A stretch of 6,938 bases of DNA from Acidobacteriaceae bacterium (GTDB lineage: Bacteria > Acidobacteriota > Terriglobia > Terriglobales > Acidobacteriaceae). Of this stretch, positions 1-5,226 are shown piece after piece. The stretch lies in assembly GCA_003162495.1 (NCBI GenBank), contig PMOF01000201.1, positions 1-6,938 on the forward strand. Direction: 5' to 3'. Below the pieces are notes generated by a model. The model was not told the origin of the DNA. It worked only from the letters and a program-made list of their open reading frames with translations, and searched no databases. Every line of letters begins with the position of its first letter. Within the stretch, counting starts at the first letter, position 1. A program made the translations under genes and the position numbers.

Positions 1-221
1 GGAACGAGGCGGGCGTCGGGAAGAAAAAGTTGCCGGAAGCAGGTGCGGTCCTTGTCTGCCGGGCCGCTGACCGCGGCGTCGATGGCTGTGATGAGCAGGT
101 CGAGCGTGGCGGTGGAGGGACACACCGCGGCTGTTGCGGGTTGGGGCGCGGGGGATTGGGCGCGGAGGTTGGTGACGAGGAGGGCTGCGGTGAGGGTGAG
201 GAAGAGTATCGGGCGGCGCAT
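1..221 (-). CDS. Exported protein, N-terminal fragment (possibly NTF2/SnoaL-like); continues past left edge
   Basis: Reading the minus strand from an ATG at 221 gives 73 codons with no stop before the window edge, so the C-terminal part is missing. The first residues (M-R-R-P-I-L-F-L-T-L-T-A-A-L-L-V) form a classic Sec signal peptide with two arginines, a hydrophobic core of about 13 residues and a likely cleavage after L-R-A (residue 21). The mature part then reads A-V-C-P-S-T-A-T-L-D-L-L-I-T-A-I-D-A-A-V, followed by S-G-P-A-D-K-D-R-T-C-F-R-Q-L-F-L-P-D-A-R-L-V. That second segment resembles the start of NTF2/SnoaL-like hypothetical proteins (I-S-G-P-A-G...R-x-L-F-x-P-x-A-R-L); this family match is from memory and unsure. 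There is no Shine-Dalgarno sequence before the ATG, but a TAAAAT box ends 6 nt upstream. The gene is divergent from the toxin-antitoxin operon, with only 64 bp between the two starts. Confidence 0.65.
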   Translation of the reverse strand, partial: MRRPILFLTLTAALLVTNLRAQSPAPQPATAAVCPSTATLDLLITAIDAAVSGPADKDRTCFRQLFLPDARLV

Positions 222-227
222 GGAGGG

Positions 228-233
228 ATTTTA
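228..233 (-). promoter_or_regulatory. -10-like box (TAAAAT) placed for a leaderless transcript
   Basis: On the minus strand TAAAAT is followed by exactly 6 nt (CCCTCC) and then the ATG at 221. A start of transcription 6-7 nt after the -10 box would fall on the A of the ATG. No purine-rich ribosome binding site is present. A -35 match is weak (TTGTAT at 250-255, 16 bp upstream). It overlaps the -35 candidate of the divergent toxin-antitoxin promoter. Confidence 0.35.
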
Positions 234-256
234 CAGAAGGGCAGTTGCGATACAAT
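230..256 (+). promoter_or_regulatory. Candidate promoter of the toxin-antitoxin operon
   Basis: A good -10 hexamer TACAAT lies at 251-256. The best -35 candidate is TTTACA at 230-235, giving a 15-bp spacer, shorter than the ideal 17. The predicted transcription start (about 262-264) lies inside the palindrome at 256-271 and 22-24 nt before the antitoxin ATG. The -10 box is convincing; the -35 is less so. Confidence 0.5.
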
Positions 257-271
257 GAATACACGTATTCA
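256..271. promoter_or_regulatory. Palindromic operator candidate for the RHH antitoxin
   Basis: TGAATAC, a 2-nt AC spacer, then GTATTCA: a perfect inverted repeat with 7-bp arms. It begins on the last base of the -10 box TACAAT and covers the predicted transcription start. Ribbon-helix-helix antitoxins of RelB type commonly repress their own operon by binding short palindromes at such positions. The palindrome and its place are seen in the sequence; the binding is inferred. Confidence 0.6.
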
Positions 272-285
272 CCCGGGAGGTGTCC

Positions 286-513
286 ATGGCTACTTCAATC
301 AGGCTTGCGCCGGAAATCTCGAGCCGGCTGGATCGGCTGGCTGCCAAGACGGGGCGGACAAAGGCCTTCTATCTGCGGGAGATGATTGAAGGCGGCATCA
401 GCGAACTGGAGGACTACTATCTGGCCGCCGAGACGCTGGAGCGGGTTCGCAAGGGCAAGGAGCGCGTGTACTCCGCGGCTCAAGTAAGGAAAGACCTTGG
501 CCTGGGCGATTGA
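286..513 (+). CDS. relB: RelB-family antitoxin, ribbon-helix-helix DNA-binding protein
   Basis: A 75-residue protein that should bind and neutralise the toxin encoded next to it and repress the operon. The N-terminus A-T-S-I-R-L-A-P-E-I (residues 2-11) fits the beta strand of a ribbon-helix-helix fold. It is followed by two helices, roughly residues 9-20 (E-I-S-S-R-L-D-R-L-A-A-K-T) and 25-40 (A-F-Y-L-R-E-M-I-E-G-G-I). The charged C-terminal part (residues 41-75, E-D-Y-Y-L-A-A-E-T-L-E-R-V to K-D-L-G-L-G-D) is the expected toxin-binding segment. The start chosen is the ATG at 286, because GGGAGG at 275-280 sits 5 nt before it; an in-frame GTG at 280 would overlap that ribosome binding site. The stop codon lies inside the toxin gene, so the pair should be translationally coupled. 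Family assignment is firm; whether it is closest to RelB or to a related RHH group is not resolvable here. Confidence 0.88.
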   Translation: MATSIRLAPEISSRLDRLAAKTGRTKAFYLREMIEGGISELEDYYLAAETLERVRKGKERVYSAAQVRKDLGLGD

Positions 514-763
514 GTATGCCGAAACCGCGAAGAAGCAACTGCACAAGCTGGAAAAACTCGCGGCCCGGCGCATTGTCGATTTCATGGATGAGCGGGTTGC
601 TCGCAGCGACGATCCGCGCGCGTTGGGCAAAGCTCTCAAGGGTTCGCTTGGTGATCTATGGCGCTACCGCGTGGGCGACTACCGCGTCATTTGCGACATT
701 CAGGACGGGGTGCTGAGGGTTCTGGTTTTGCAGATTGGGAATCGCAGGGAAATTTATCGGTGA
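497..763 (+). CDS. relE: RelE/ParE-family toxin, type II toxin-antitoxin system
   Basis: An 88-residue basic protein of normal RelE length. It begins M-A-W-A-I-E-Y-A-E-T-A-K-K-Q-L and contains the core L-G-D-L-W-R-Y-R-V-G-D-Y-R-V-I-C-D-I (residues 51-68) and the end L-Q-I-G-N-R-R-E-I-Y-R (residues 78-88), all typical of the family. RelE members cleave mRNA in the ribosomal A site; ParE members poison gyrase. The W-R-Y-R-V-G-D-Y-R-x-I pattern favours RelE. The start is a TTG at 497 with AAGGA at 486-490, 6 nt upstream; no ATG or GTG fits better, and the frame overlaps the antitoxin by 17 nt. The position that is often His in the V-G-H-R-x-x-V/I-Y motif is Asn82 here; Arg83, Arg84 and Tyr87 are kept. 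Catalytic potency is therefore probable but not assured. Confidence 0.87.
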   Translation: MAWAIEYAETAKKQLHKLEKLAARRIVDFMDERVARSDDPRALGKALKGSLGDLWRYRVGDYRVICDIQDGVLRVLVLQIGNRREIYR

Positions 764-798
764 AGTGTCTCTTCTCTTCGATGGAGAAGGCTGTGGTG

Positions 799-841
799 AA
801 AGCCCAGGTCTCAGATGCGAGACCTGGGGCACCCAGCTTTT
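799..841 (+). repeat. Strong hairpin at convergent junction; REP-like repeat and possible terminator
   Basis: A perfect 10-bp stem CCCAGGTCTC (803-812) / GAGACCTGGG (819-828) encloses the 6-nt loop AGATGC. An outer pair AAAGC (799-803) / GCTTT (836-840) extends the foldback and ends in four T residues (838-841). It lies between the toxin stop (763) and the end of rnj (866), where a terminator for the plus-strand operon is expected. The right arm runs into GGGGCACCC, which resembles dispersed intergenic hairpins I recall from Terriglobia genomes. The hairpin is certain; the repeat family and terminator role are inferred. Confidence 0.6.
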
Positions 842-865
842 GCGGAAAACGATCCCTGCCCCGGC

Positions 866-2521
866 TCAGATTTCGAGGATTACGGGCATGATCATGGGGC
901 GGCGGCCGGTGGATTTCTGGATCAGGCGCTTGAGCTCGGCGCGGACTTTTTCCTTGACCATGCCGTAGTCGGATTTTTGTTCGAGGCTCAAGGCGTCGAG
1001 AGTTTTGAGGACCAGCTCACGGGCCTGGTCGGTAATGTCTGCGCCGCCGAAGCCGCGCATGATGACTTCAGGCGGCTGCTCGACTTTGCCGGTGCGCTTG
1101 TTGATGGCCAGGACGACGAGCACGATTCCGTCTTCAGAGAGAATGCGGCGGTCGCGGATGACAAGGTCTTCAACGACATCGTTGGAGGAGCCGGAATCGA
1201 TGAGGACGCGGCCGGTGGTGACCTTGTCCTTTTTGCGGGCGTCGGTTTTGTCGAGTTCGAGCACGTCTCCATCTTCAATGACGATGGCGTGCTCGACGGC
1301 GCCGGTTTCCATGGCCAAGCCGGCGTGACGGCGGAGGTTGCGGTAATCGCCGTGCACGGGAATGAAGTATTTGGGACGGACGAGGTTGATGAGCAGGCGC
1401 TGCTCTTCCTGCGCGCCGTGGCCGCTGACATGGATGAGGCCGTTGGAGCCGTCGTCGCAAACCACATTGGCGTCGCGGCGATAGAGATGGTCGATGACGC
1501 GGAAGATGCCCTTCTCGTTGCCGGGGATGATGCGGGAGCTGAGGATGACGGTGTCGCCGGCGTCGATGTGGGCGTGGCGATGGTTATCGACGGCGGCGCG
1601 GCTGAGGGCGCTCATGGGCTCGCCCTGAGTGCCGCTGATGAGGACCATCAACTTCTCCGGCGCGAAGTCGCGCATCTGGCCGGGATTGATGACCAGGCCC
1701 TGGGGAATATCGATGTAGCCGAAGTCCTGCGCGATCTCAGTGCTCTCCATCATGGAGCGGCCGACGATGGCGACTTTGCGGCCATGTTTGCGGGCCAGCT
1801 CGAGGGCGATGCGGATGCGAAAGATGGAGGAGGAGAAGCAACTGAAGAAGAGCTTCTTTTTAGTTTGCGAAAAAATTTCGTCGAGGCGTGGAATGACGGC
1901 GCGTTCGCTGGGCGTGTAGCCGGTGCGTTCGACGTTGGTTGAATCCTGGAGCAGGGCGAGGACGCCGCGCTTGCCGTATTCGGCGAAGGTATGCAGATCG
2001 AAGGCGTGATTGTCGAGGGGCGAAAGATCGATTTTGAAGTCGCCGGTGTGGATGACGACGCCGACCGGCGTATCAATGGCCAGGGCTACGCAATCGACCA
2101 GCGAGTGGGTAACGCGGATGGGCTCAATGGTGAAGGGGCCAAGAGTGAATTTTTCGCGGGGCGTGATTTCGACGAGGGTGGTTTCGTCTAGCAGGTGATG
2201 TTCTTCAAGCTTGCCCTCAACATAAGCCAGTGTGAACTCGGTGGCATAGACGGGAACTTTGAGTTCGCTCAGAATCCAGGGCAGTCCGCCGATGTGGTCC
2301 TCGTGGCCGTGGGTGAGGATGATGGCGCGGACGTGGGCCTTGTTTTCGACCAGGTAGGTGATATCGGGAACGACGATATCGACGCCCAGCAACTCCGACT
2401 CGGGGAACATCAACCCGGCGTCGATCACGATAATGTCGTCTTCCCAGCGCAGGGCGAGGCAGTTCATGCCGAATTCGCCGAGACCGCCTAGCGGGATAAT
2501 TTTCAGTTTCTTCGTTTGCAT
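866..2521 (-). CDS. rnj: Ribonuclease J (metallo-beta-lactamase / beta-CASP RNase)
   Basis: A 551-residue zinc-dependent ribonuclease with 5'-3' exonuclease and endonuclease activity, central to mRNA decay and rRNA 5' maturation in bacteria that rely on RNase J. Length is close to the usual 550-560. The metallo-beta-lactamase core shows H71-G-H73-E-D75-H76, then T-H139-S, H-T-G-D161 and P-V-H390-G-D, together the expected metal ligands. The beta-CASP domain is inserted at about residues 205-355 (S-C-F-S-S-S-I-F-R, V-G-R-S-M, S-G-T-Q-G-E-P). H-V-S-G-H (364-368) follows, and a C-terminal domain (about 450-551) ends in the family-typical R-R-P-M-I-M-P-V-I-L-E-I. The start is fixed by an in-frame TGA two codons upstream of the ATG; the ribosome binding site is weak. 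Oddity: the S-x-I-H-R position of the beta-CASP domain is Phe234 rather than the His I expect. The gene stands alone, convergent with the toxin-antitoxin operon. Confidence 0.97.
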   Translation of the reverse strand: MQTKKLKIIPLGGLGEFGMNCLALRWEDDIIVIDAGLMFPESELLGVDIVVPDITYLVENKAHVRAIILTHGHEDHIGGLPWILSELKVPVYATEFTLAYVEGKLEEHHLLDETTLVEITPREKFTLGPFTIEPIRVTHSLVDCVALAIDTPVGVVIHTGDFKIDLSPLDNHAFDLHTFAEYGKRGVLALLQDSTNVERTGYTPSERAVIPRLDEIFSQTKKKLFFSCFSSSIFRIRIALELARKHGRKVAIVGRSMMESTEIAQDFGYIDIPQGLVINPGQMRDFAPEKLMVLISGTQGEPMSALSRAAVDNHRHAHIDAGDTVILSSRIIPGNEKGIFRVIDHLYRRDANVVCDDGSNGLIHVSGHGAQEEQRLLINLVRPKYFIPVHGDYRNLRRHAGLAMETGAVEHAIVIEDGDVLELDKTDARKKDKVTTGRVLIDSGSSNDVVEDLVIRDRRILSEDGIVLVVLAINKRTGKVEQPPEVIMRGFGGADITDQARELVLKTLDALSLEQKSDYGMVKEKVRAELKRLIQKSTGRRPMIMPVILEI

Positions 2522-2544
2522 CTGTCATCTTTGATGCTAACACT

Positions 2545-2589
2545 CGGGGCCGCGCGCGGAGGCGCAGACACCGCCGGCCCCGGGGGCCG
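2545..2589 (-). promoter_or_regulatory. GC-rich competing stem structures in the rnj leader
   Basis: CGGGGCCG at 2545-2552 is a perfect 8-bp complement of CGGCCCCG at 2575-2582. The latter arm can instead pair locally with GGGGCCG at 2583-2589. The two foldings exclude each other. The nearest arm lies 24 bp upstream of the rnj start codon, so either would be in the mRNA leader if transcription begins further upstream. A regulatory role is inference only; GC-rich composition alone can produce such pairs. Confidence 0.3.
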
Positions 2590-2669
2590 ATGGTGGGCAA
2601 AAAAGGAACGCCTGACTATGCGCGCACTTCAGAGGGTCTTTCATGATGGACCCGTATCCGGGTTCGGAT

Positions 2670-2740
2670 CCCTCAGGGGTTAAAACCCTTGTGGTTCCGG
2701 CTTTTTTGTGGCACGACTGAATTCGTGCCCTGATACAAAG
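2670..2740. repeat. Two-hairpin intergenic repeat, REP-like
   Basis: Hairpin one is CAGGGGT (2674-2680) / ACCCTTG (2685-2691), with one G-T wobble. Hairpin two is GGCACGA (2710-2716) / TCGTGCC (2723-2729), with a 6-nt loop. They are separated by a segment containing six T residues (2702-2707), and the element ends in CTGATACAAAG. The layout CCCTCAGGGG...CCC, a T-rich spacer, then a GGCACG-type stem followed by CCTGATACAA matches intergenic repeats I recall from Terriglobia genomes. The hairpins are seen; the repeat family is from memory. Confidence 0.55.
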
Positions 2741-2774
2741 CGAGTTTATTAAGCACGCTCTAACTCAAGCTTTG
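2736..2774. repeat. Imperfect inverted repeat, 11-bp stem with AA bulge
   Basis: CAAAGC+GAGTT (2736-2746) pairs with AACTC (2762-2766) and GCTTTG (2769-2774); the only interruption is a 2-nt AA bulge at 2767-2768. The loop is 15 nt. It abuts and slightly overlaps the two-hairpin repeat, so it may be part of the same element. No T-run follows on the minus strand, so it is not a standard terminator for the VWA gene. Confidence 0.4.
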
Positions 2775-2823
2775 CGAGGGACCGGTTCGAGCAAATGGGC
2801 AACCATGAAACGGCTCACTCCGC

Positions 2824-2847
2824 ATCCGCTTCAAAGCAAGCGCGGAT
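2824..2847 (-). terminator. Hairpin 3' of the VWA gene, possible weak terminator
   Basis: ATCCGCTT (2824-2831) pairs with AAGC..GGAT (2838-2847), allowing a 2-nt CG bulge, with a 6-nt loop. It begins about 20 nt after the VWA stop codon on the minus strand. No U-tract follows, so any role would be Rho-dependent termination or 3'-end stabilisation. Confidence 0.25.
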
Positions 2848-2868
2848 TTGAACTTGTGCGCGGATTCC

Positions 2869-4011
2869 TTAATGGGCTTTGGATCGAGGCAGCGGGGTGT
2901 TCTGCGGCGGGGTCCTGGTGTAGTAGCCGGTTGTCGTGCGAACGGTTACGTCCGGTTTGTCAACCTGCACGAGGAGGCCATGATAATCGCCGGGATCGTC
3001 GCTGGGCGCGGACTCAAACGTGAGCGTGTAATAGGAGTTTGCGTCCCTCATGGCGTTGTTCAGCTCTCCAGCAATGTCCATGCCTCTGACCTGGACCAGG
3101 CCGCCAGTGTGAACGGCCAGCACCTGCAAGGAGAGATCGGCGTACTCAGCATGTTTTACGTCCGGGACGGCCTTGAGATAGTTCTGATAAAAAAACGGGT
3201 TTGATCCACCCAGTTCCAACGGGTTAACGGCGTACAAGGCAATGTGCCCCTGGCGCAGTCCATTCGAGAGCCTGACGATCGAATTGAATACCCAGGCCCG
3301 CTCGTTCAAGTCGGCGTCGATTCCGGCCCAAGCAATCATGGGCCAGCCTGGGCTGATGAACAGGATCATCTTGCGGCCGGGTAGAGTGGATTCGTACGCA
3401 GCCAGCTGGCTGAGTTGGCTGAGTGAGGCCTCCAGGCGCTCAGTGGCTCCGTAAAAGCCCTCGGCCCTTCCGACGATGCGCAGCTCGGACTGGGATTTAT
3501 CGAAGCTGGCAAGGAGTTCGTTGCCGTCATTGGTAGAACCGTTCTGCAACTTCAGTCCGCTATCGGCGAGCACGGCGACAGACGCGGGGTGGGAGAGGCG
3601 GCCGTTGTCTTCCTTGAGAAACTCGCCCAGCTGCTCGCGCTCTCTTGAAACGACGGTAAAGTCGGAGTTGATCATGTCGACCACAATCACGACATGCACC
3701 GGGTTGGCGGGTGTGCTTTTTGAATCGAAGGCCTGAAAGCTGAGCAGCCTTTTCGGCTGTTTGTTATCGAGCAAGGTAAAGTCGCCAGCCTGCAGGCCGT
3801 GGATATTGTGGCCCGCCTTGTCAGTAACCTCGACGTCGATGGAAATGCTCCGGCCGGTGGGGTCGCCGCCAGCAGCAGGGGCAGGCTGCGCCTGTGCGGA
3901 GGGAGCGGGGTCTTGAGCAGCCGCGATGCGATTTGAGGCGACGAGGAACGCCAATACGGCAACGATTGAAATGGAAATCGCGGCTAAGCGCGTTGAACGA
4001 TGGAGCTTCAT
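2869..4011 (-). CDS. Secreted VWA-domain protein, acidobacterial VWFA-related type
   Basis: A 380-residue exported protein of unknown ligand. Residues 1-32 form a Sec signal peptide: K-L-H-R-S-T-R, a hydrophobic run A-I-S-I-S-I-V-A-V-L-A-F-L-V-A, then I-A-A-A before Gln33. A Pro/Ala/Gln-rich linker (about 33-50) follows. Residues 54-95 (S-I-S-I-D-V-E-V-T-D-K-A-G, G-L-Q-A-G-D-F-T-L-L-D-N) form the small beta domain that precedes VWA in this family. The VWA-like domain (about 105-310) starts V-H-V-V-I-V-V-D112-M-I-N-S116; the metal site D-x-S-x-S is degenerate, with Ile114 in place of the first Ser. The C-terminal strand region (Y-Y-T-L-T-F to R-T-T-T-G-Y-Y, 327-364) matches the TIGR03436-type layout, a family expanded in Acidobacteriota. 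The start is the ATG at 4011, chosen because a perfect ribosome binding site precedes it and the signal peptide begins there; a frame extension to 4113 has neither. A role in envelope or extracellular protein binding is plausible but unproven. Confidence 0.9.
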   Translation of the reverse strand: MKLHRSTRLAAISISIVAVLAFLVASNRIAAAQDPAPSAQAQPAPAAGGDPTGRSISIDVEVTDKAGHNIHGLQAGDFTLLDNKQPKRLLSFQAFDSKSTPANPVHVVIVVDMINSDFTVVSREREQLGEFLKEDNGRLSHPASVAVLADSGLKLQNGSTNDGNELLASFDKSQSELRIVGRAEGFYGATERLEASLSQLSQLAAYESTLPGRKMILFISPGWPMIAWAGIDADLNERAWVFNSIVRLSNGLRQGHIALYAVNPLELGGSNPFFYQNYLKAVPDVKHAEYADLSLQVLAVHTGGLVQVRGMDIAGELNNAMRDANSYYTLTFESAPSDDPGDYHGLLVQVDKPDVTVRTTTGYYTRTPPQNTPLPRSKAH

Positions 4012-4016
4012 GGTTT

Positions 4017-4023
4017 CCTCCTT
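4017..4023 (-). promoter_or_regulatory. Ribosome binding site deciding the VWA start
   Basis: On the minus strand AAGGAGG is followed by 5 nt and the ATG at 4011. It fixes the start 34 codons downstream of the longest possible frame. Confidence 0.9.
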
Positions 4024-4158
4024 GATGGAAGAAAAGACGTGTTGAAGAGACGATGGCTGCGAGCGGCTCCCATGAGAAGTCTGTTCGCGATTCCGGGCAG
4101 CTTGTCGATTCACAAAGCTTCTCCCAGCCTTTGGATGCTTCGACGGGGAATAAGTTAT

Positions 4159-4175
4159 CAGTAATTCAGTAATTC
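4159..4175. repeat. Octamer tandem repeat, two copies of CAGTAATT
   Basis: CAGTAATT at 4159-4166 is repeated at once at 4167-4174, and the next base C continues the period. It sits in the 210-bp gap between the oxidoreductase stop (4222) and the VWA start (4011), about 150 bp upstream of the VWA gene. The rest of that gap shows no gene and no clear promoter. The period of 8 equals that of the repeat at 6231-6246. Confidence 0.7.
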
Positions 4176-4221
4176 GGAACGGACATTCATGGTCAGACTT
4201 TTGAACCCCAAGGCGCAGGGC

Positions 4222-5220
4222 TTACTCACCGGGAAAGCGGACGCCGAGGGTGGTGCGGACGGTTTCGAGGAGGCGGGCCATCGACAGGGACAGGGAGTGG
4301 GGGATGACGGGGCTCTCGCGAAGGCCGTCGCGGAGGAGTTGGCAGAAGTGGGTGGTTTCATAGTTGAATCCGCCGGCGACGAAGGGCTCGTGGAGTTCGA
4401 CGTGGCGGCCATCGAGGTAGTGGATGGTTGCGCGAGCGGGGTTCCACCAGTTGGCGTGGATGATGACGTAGCCGCGCGGCGCGGAGAGCAGGGCGTCGCC
4501 GCGGCTGGAAAGATCGAGGCCGGTGTGGAGCTGGGCCATTCCGTGTTCATGCTCGGTTTGGAATAAGGCGAAGGCGTCAACGCCGGCGACATTGACGCGG
4601 CCCATGGTCTGCACGCGCTTGAGTTCGCCGAGCCAGTCGAGGGCGAGAAAGGCCTCATAGGGGCCAATGCCCATGATGCCGCCGCCGCCGAGAGATGCGA
4701 ATTGGAGAGGATAATCGGGGGGCAGCGTAGCATCGGCGTGCCCGGCGCGGACAAAGCCGACGGGACCGATGGGGTCGGATTGGAGATGCCCGCGGAGACG
4801 CCGGTAGAGCGGGAAGAAGGGCGGCTTCATGGCTTCCATGAAAAGGCGGTCGTGGAGGCGGGCCGCGGCCAGGACCTGAGTCAGTTGAGATTGGTTAAGC
4901 GTGGCAGGCTTTTCGCATAGGACGTGCTTGCCGGCAGCGAGGGCCTGGAGGCAGATTTCGGCGTGGCTGTCAGGATGGGTGGCGACGTAGATGGCGTCGA
5001 TGTCGGCGGCGAGAAGTTGTTCTAGTGTGGGTGAGGTTTGCGGGACGGCGAATTTGCGAGCGAAGGATTCGGCGCGGTCAGGATTGCGGCCCCAGATTGC
5101 CCGGAGCGACGCGGCCTCGACGGCGTGGAGGCCCTGGGCAAAGCGCGCGCCTGCGCGGCCGGGGCCGATGATGGCCCAGCGGATTTGCTGAGGGGTATCG
5201 AATTCGACTTCCGGAGCCAT
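4222..5220 (-). CDS. Gfo/Idh/MocA-family NAD(P)-dependent oxidoreductase
   Basis: A 332-residue cytosolic dehydrogenase; substrates in this family are sugars, inositols, diols or related polyols. The Rossmann domain occupies about residues 12-125. It has I-R-W-A-I-I-G19-P-G21-R-A-G24 as the nucleotide-binding glycine motif, Y-V-A-T-H-P-D-S-H, and the diagnostic C-E103-K104-P105, whose Lys is normally part of the active site. The C-terminal alpha/beta domain includes F-M-E-A-M-K-P-P-F-F-P-L-Y (127-139), I-G-P-V-G-F-V-R-A, a G-G-G-G-I-M-G-I-G-P-Y stretch (178-188) and N-Y-E-T-T-H-F (286-292). The layout is closest to the glucose-fructose oxidoreductase and dihydrodiol dehydrogenase branch. The ATG at 5220 has no ribosome binding site, but TACATT lies 6 nt before it. 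The gene lies 116 bp downstream of dapD on the same strand with no functional link evident. The real substrate cannot be told from sequence. Confidence 0.92.
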   Translation of the reverse strand: MAPEVEFDTPQQIRWAIIGPGRAGARFAQGLHAVEAASLRAIWGRNPDRAESFARKFAVPQTSPTLEQLLAADIDAIYVATHPDSHAEICLQALAAGKHVLCEKPATLNQSQLTQVLAAARLHDRLFMEAMKPPFFPLYRRLRGHLQSDPIGPVGFVRAGHADATLPPDYPLQFASLGGGGIMGIGPYEAFLALDWLGELKRVQTMGRVNVAGVDAFALFQTEHEHGMAQLHTGLDLSSRGDALLSAPRGYVIIHANWWNPARATIHYLDGRHVELHEPFVAGGFNYETTHFCQLLRDGLRESPVIPHSLSLSMARLLETVRTTLGVRFPGE

Positions 5221-5226
5221 TGATTC

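Larger units (their letters stand above)
2522..2868. other. 347-bp intergenic region between the VWA gene and rnj
   Basis: No convincing gene was found here. On the minus strand it forms the 3' flank of the VWA gene and the 5' leader of rnj. From right to left it holds a hairpin just after the VWA stop (2824-2847), an imperfect 11-bp stem (2736-2774), a two-hairpin repeat (about 2670-2740), two overlapping and mutually exclusive 5-bp hairpins (2650-2663 and 2656-2669), and GC-rich complementary arms near rnj (2545-2589). A 35-codon minus-strand ORF from the ATG at about 2645 lacks a ribosome binding site and is not called. No clear sigma-70 promoter for rnj could be identified. Confidence 0.7.

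Noticed and set aside
280..285. GTG start for the antitoxin
   Set aside because: The GTG overlaps the GGGAGG ribosome binding site that serves the ATG at 286.
30..389. 119-codon plus-strand frame at the left end
   Set aside because: Crosses the divergent promoter region and the antitoxin in another frame; Gly/Cys-rich with no domain. The real genes there are the minus-strand exported protein and the antitoxin.
815..1942. 375-codon open frame on the plus strand, opposite rnj
   Set aside because: It lies wholly antisense to an unmistakable RNase J. Its Ala/Asp/Val/Gly/Glu-rich composition is what the reverse complement of GC-rich coding DNA gives. No family resemblance.
2600..2622. Rho-independent terminator on the minus strand before a six-T run
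   Set aside because: The T-run is present, but no stable stem immediately precedes it.
2535..2645. 35-codon minus-strand ORF in the rnj leader
   Set aside because: No ribosome binding site, Pro/Cys/Ala-rich translation through GC-rich DNA and no independent support.
2651..2680. tRNA T-arm-like GGTTCGGATCC
   Set aside because: No matching 5-bp T-stem, acceptor or anticodon arm surrounds it; it is explained by short local hairpins.
4012..4113. N-terminal extension of the VWA protein
   Set aside because: The extra 34 residues precede a normal signal peptide, and the perfect ribosome binding site lies at the internal ATG (4011).
4189..4566. 125-codon plus-strand frame opposite the oxidoreductase
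   Set aside because: Antisense shadow of a clear Gfo/Idh/MocA gene, with composition bias typical of such shadows.
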